DNA of 64,000 nucleotides from Vermamoeba vermiformis (Eukaryota; Tubulinea; Echinamoebida), in NCBI GenBank assembly GCA_045837725.1, contig JBEWZL010000263.1, positions 243,170-307,169 on the forward strand. Direction: 5' to 3'. Below are positions 60,575-64,000 of the stretch, piece by piece (position 1 is the stretch's first letter; the number at the start of each line of letters is the position of its first letter). A program made the translations under genes and the position numbers. The notes beneath the pieces are model-generated. The model made no database searches, was not told the DNA's origin, and saw nothing but the letters and a program-made list of their open reading frames with translations.

Positions 60575-61205
60575 ATCTGTTGCCAGTCAATGTGGTTGTT
60601 TCTTCATTCATCAGCAATTGCTCTGTCAAAGGCCTTGATTCAACTACTCTATTAGCACCACTGATGCAAGCAGGGCCTGAGCCATTGCAAGAATAATGGA
60701 CCATTGCCAATCAACAGAAGAATTTAGTACTATTGAAGATTACCATCCAATTGAGCTCTGCCTCAACTTAGTGCACATGTAGGGCAAGCCTCTGTTTAAG
60801 CCACCAGGTGTGGATTGGCAAACAGAGCCTTTTCTTATTGGAAATGGCAGTTCAAGTCACACATTTCCATTAACTATTTGCAGTCCAATGGTATTGATCT
60901 GTTAGATTTAAAGTGAGTGTAATAAAATTGGGGCATCTTCATTTTTTGAAACTTTATCATCAACTTCAGACAAATATCTATTTTATTGATATATCCTGGA
61001 GAGAGCAATGGAGAAATTGACAATCCTGATGGCATTAAACAGGACAGCTAATCATACTCGTACCAGACTGCTTTAATTTTTCTTAAACAAAAAAAGTGAA
61101 ATTGTGTATAAGATTACAATACAGCTAAATACAAATAAAAGACAGCATTTCATGGTGGATTGTAGCTTGTACACTTAGTTTACAAGATCAGGTTACTTCC
61201 ATGCC

Positions 61206-61664
61206 TTGCTGGTTAGAACATGTGCATCTCTCTTCAACCATAGTCTTTTTACTTCTTGTAAGTTTACCCACCATCAAAAAAATAAACTCCTTTGTGAAGA
61301 TTGCATTAAAGCAAACAAGAAGGCAAACAATCAAAATTACAATGAGAAAAAATATAAAGTTGTAGAGATGGAAAGGGAATTGATGTGTGCACAAAAACAA
61401 TGTTTGTTACCTATTTCCAAATTCTTCACCAAGAAAGGCTCCAAATATTATTGCCTTCAATGCACCAAACATTCAAAACATATGCAGGTACACTACTGCC
61501 TGTTTGACATTGATGGAGCAGAAAAAATCATTCAAAAGATTTGCAGCACCTCACTAGACCAAACTGGAGATTCAAATCCTACATATAGTGAAGATATTAA
61601 AACAAGTGCCCCACAGCAGCCCCTAAAAGACAAAAGAAAGCACAAAGGCAGTGAAGAGGGGTAA
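61206..61664 (+). CDS. Possible short Cys-rich zinc-finger-like protein
   Basis: The open frame of 152 codons shows two similar Cys clusters: CKFTHHQKNKLLCEDC, and CAQKQC followed after 16 residues by CLQC. The spacing recalls a zinc-binding module in which a CxxC pair closes a short loop. Lys/Asn-rich and Lys/Glu-rich stretches surround them. The first Met may not be the real start, and no splice pattern was found. It lies in the region of different composition, so it could belong to a repetitive element or another genome. No family is assigned. Confidence 0.4.
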   Translation: MLVRTCASLFNHSLFTSCKFTHHQKNKLLCEDCIKANKKANNQNYNEKKYKVVEMERELMCAQKQCLLPISKFFTKKGSKYYCLQCTKHSKHMQVHYCLFDIDGAEKIIQKICSTSLDQTGDSNPTYSEDIKTSAPQQPLKDKRKHKGSEEG

Positions 61665-62123
61665 AACAAAAAAACAGAAGAAACCCCAAATGCAACTGTC
61701 TAAAGCTCAACCCTTGTGTGGTCAAACTGCGCTCAACCAGTCACAATTCCAGACCGTGCGTTTGAGAAACCATCGATTCTCGTAATTAGAACCAACCGTA
61801 ATGTACTTCCAGGCATGATTATATATATAGTTAGGCTTAGCTAATTTAAGGCTTATAGGCCTAAAGCCTGGAAAATGTCATATTTTTGAATAAACGTTAT
61901 TTATTTTTGAATATACAATTATGCCTTAAATCAGTACTATCTTTGTTTTCCCAATTTTGAATCACAAACATTGTTTTCCCATCCATTTGCCTTGGCAGGT
62001 TTACGATGAAGACTGAGCCTAAAGTTAAGGAACTTAGTTTCATCGGGTAACTATTTTGAATATGCATACTTACAAAATGTCTATTCATTTGTATGCACGT
62101 CCAACCAGTAGAGTGCAGAATTC

Positions 62124-62860
62124 TCAATCAACCGTAGTCCAAGGACTACAGTCAAATGCAGAATTCCTGACTGAGCGTAGTCCAAGGACTACGGTCAAAT
62201 GCAGAATTCTCGACTAACCGTAGTCCAAGGACTACGCTCAAATACAGAATTCTTGACATACCTGAAAACGGGCAAAGCAGCTTAAATTGTCTCTATGACC
62301 TGTAGAAGGGTATATAAGTAATTTTGAATATACATTAATTAAAAGTGTATATTCAAAAGTTTGTAAAGATAACGTGACCGTAGACCAAGGACTACGGTCA
62401 AATGCAGAATTCCCAACTGAGTGTAGTCCAAGGACTACGGTCAAATCAAGAATTCTCAACTAACCGTAGTCCAAGGACTACGCTCAAATGCAGAATTCCT
62501 GACAACTGGTCAGGGTTATACTGTATACTTCGAGCATAGTCCGAGGACTACGGTCAAATGCAGAATTCTCAACTAACCGTAGTCCAAGGACTACGCTCAA
62601 ATGCAGAATTCATGACATACTTGAACAGGGAGAAACTGCCCAAAGTTATAACAGGTGACCTGAGAAAGGGAACGTAAGTTATTTTGCATATACATTAATC
62701 TAATTTGTCTATTCAAAAGTTTGAAAAGCTGATGAAACAACCGTAGTCCAAGGACTACGCTCAAATTCAGAATTCTCAACTGAGCGTAGTCCAAGGACTA
62801 CGGTCAAATGCAGAATTCCTGACTGAGCGTAGTCCAAGGACTACGGTCAAAGATTCACAC
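62124..62860. repeat. Array of 43-bp units centred on a 16-bp inverted repeat
   Basis: The core GTAGTCCAAGGACTAC (7-bp arms around AA) occurs at 62134, 62177, 62220, 62423, 62466, 62579, 62743, 62786 and 62829, with one-base variants at 62380 and 62536. Within clusters the spacing is exactly 43 bp, and the flank CAAATGCAGAATTC is shared. Clusters of two or three units are separated by about 160-bp AT-rich spacers that also resemble each other (ATACATTAAT, TATTCAAAAGTTTG). This is a higher-order satellite-like organisation. Spacers are not unique sequences of constant length, so it is not a CRISPR array. Confidence 0.85.
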
Positions 62861-64000
62861 CTATAACCCTGAAGACTTGCATAACCCTAACAGTGCAGAA
62901 TAAGTCCAAACCATCCAATATAGCCATTGCATATTACTTGTATGCTATAGTAAGGTAGATTAGCATCAGAGTGACAAAATAAAGAATTGAATTTGAATAT
63001 TTAAAAAAAAATAATAACTATTTATTTTCGTGGGTCCGCATTTGATTACTTACTGCTGCAATGAAAGGAAGCCATGCAAATACAGGTGTTCTTATATATT
63101 ATATAGTGGTGTTGTTGGCAAGTTGAATGTAACAGAAAATGAACAAAAAAATCTTTTTTTGGTCAAGCACGTGATCGATGCTCGTCAAAATCTGACCAAT
63201 GCACGCACTGCCAACCTCCTAATACATGTCTCAAGGGGCACATCAGTAGTGTGCTACTATTCAAATATGTCAGAGGTCAAGGAGAGGGCCCATTGGTGAG
63301 GATCCGATGGTCAGCCGATGTTGGATCGAGATCAGGATTTGCCAATTTCAGGCTGGTGGCTTCCAGTAAAGTAAGTAATCCAAGAATATTAATATAAATA
63401 TTAACTACACTATGTGGTTAAACTGGTGGCATAATCTGCTACTATATAATAAAATAAATATTTATTAAAATCAAATCTAGCCGTTACCAAAAACTTTACA
63501 ACTTTTTGGTAACAGTTTGAGCCAGTAAGTATCAATTCATAGTGACAATAATATGAGTATTATGGTAAAATTAATGTCATATTTCTAGGATAAATAGTAA
63601 GTGAGATTTTCCCAATCCAGAGGCTCGTGCACGATCCAGGATCAATCAGTGTGGAGCTTCAGTGACTGCTGGTAAGTGTAAAAACACACTCAAATAATTA
63701 ATTACAGTGCTCTAATACTAGTTGTCAGGTCAACAGAAGGCAGCAAGAGCTGGTTAAGCAGATCCAGAAAAGTCGAAGCTGTATTTTTTGAATATACAAA
63801 TAAATATTTTGAATATTCATTTTTGTACAAACAAATTTAGTGTCTGTATGAGTGATAGTTGGTATATATATCTTTCTACATTGGTCGCAGGTGGTTTTTG
63901 TTGAAGTTTGTGGGATTGATATGTCCCCATATTGAAAATGTTTGATGTCCTGGATTGCAGAATGCTGAGGTTCTCTCTGCCTTTGATAACCCTGCAAAGG

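Larger units (their letters stand above)
60575..64000. other. Gene-poor terminal region of different character
   Basis: After the ABCG stop the sequence loses the dense exon/short-intron pattern. It contains long stretches without good frames, AT-rich patches with a recurring TTTTGAATATAC-like string (near 61905, 62320, 62685, 63785), a short Cys-rich open frame and an array of 43-bp units. Two further weak open frames (63030-63299 plus, 63725-63997 minus) are not supported by any motif. Confidence 0.55.

Noticed and set aside
62124-62860. CRISPR-like repeat-spacer array
   Set aside because: Repeats are spaced mostly at a fixed 43 bp with conserved, not unique, sequence between them, and the surrounding DNA is eukaryotic.
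63030-63299. 90-codon plus-strand open frame near the window end
   Set aside because: No motif, no splice support, and it lies in the compositionally different region.
1-64000. Frequent GGATCC/AGATCT sites throughout
   Set aside because: By eye they are only modestly more common than expected and fall in exons and introns alike; no structure was seen.

Overview
The window is intron-dense eukaryotic nuclear DNA. From about 1 to 60.6 kb it carries roughly two dozen tightly packed protein genes on both strands. Most gaps between genes are under 350 bp. Introns are numerous and short, mostly about 40 to 65 nt, with GTAAGT-like donors, CTAAT/CTAAC/CTAAA branch-like motifs and TTATTTAG-like acceptors. 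The gene content (GH25 lysozyme, class C GPCR-like receptor, ankyrin-HECT ligase, VPS9-DUF547 protein, ABCC and ABCG transporters, TPX2, LSm2) and the Asn/Gln-rich tracts suggest a free-living amoeboid protist, most likely an amoebozoan of the protosteloid/variosean kind. The organism is inferred, not proven. No rRNA, tRNA, CRISPR array or mobile element was recognised.

Layout. 0-5 kb: a 3-hydroxyisobutyrate dehydrogenase-type enzyme and a nearly intronless secreted, membrane-tailed protein of bacterial look (+). 5-10 kb: a large Gln/Asn/Pro/Thr-rich probable nuclear protein ending in a SAM domain (-). 10-15 kb: a TPR protein with a mitochondrial-type leader and an F-box/membrane protein (-), then a small coiled-coil protein (+). 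15-19 kb: an ankyrin-HECT ubiquitin ligase (-). 19-26 kb: a DHH phosphoesterase (+), a membrane metallophosphoesterase, LSm2 and TPX2 (-). 27-35 kb: a VPS9/DUF547 Rab-GEF-like protein, a polytopic membrane protein, an F-box protein and a secretory-pathway membrane protein (+). 35-44 kb: three tandem glucose/sorbosone dehydrogenase-type surface proteins (-). 44-47 kb: a damaged or truncated class C GPCR-like gene (-). 47-60.6 kb: an MRP-type ABC transporter, an AlkB demethylase, a CRAL-TRIO protein, a GH25 lysozyme, a sterol/fatty-acid hydroxylase and an ABCG-type transporter.

Beyond about 60.6 kb the character changes. No multi-exon gene of the earlier style is seen. There is one short Cys-rich open frame and a block of 43-bp units, each centred on a 16-bp inverted repeat, with AT-rich TTTTGAATATAC-like spacers. 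This is either a subtelomeric or heterochromatic block of the same genome, or an assembly join to other DNA.

How genes may work together: several encode cell-surface or endomembrane functions (GSDH-like GPI-type proteins, receptor, Rab GEF, lipid-transfer protein, sterol hydroxylase, ABC pumps, secreted lysozyme), as expected for a phagotroph. Others are housekeeping (LSm2, TPX2, AlkB). No operon-like logic is expected or seen. The coherent local unit is the tandem GSDH array, where copies 1 and 2 share near-identical patches that include an intron, pointing to recent gene conversion.
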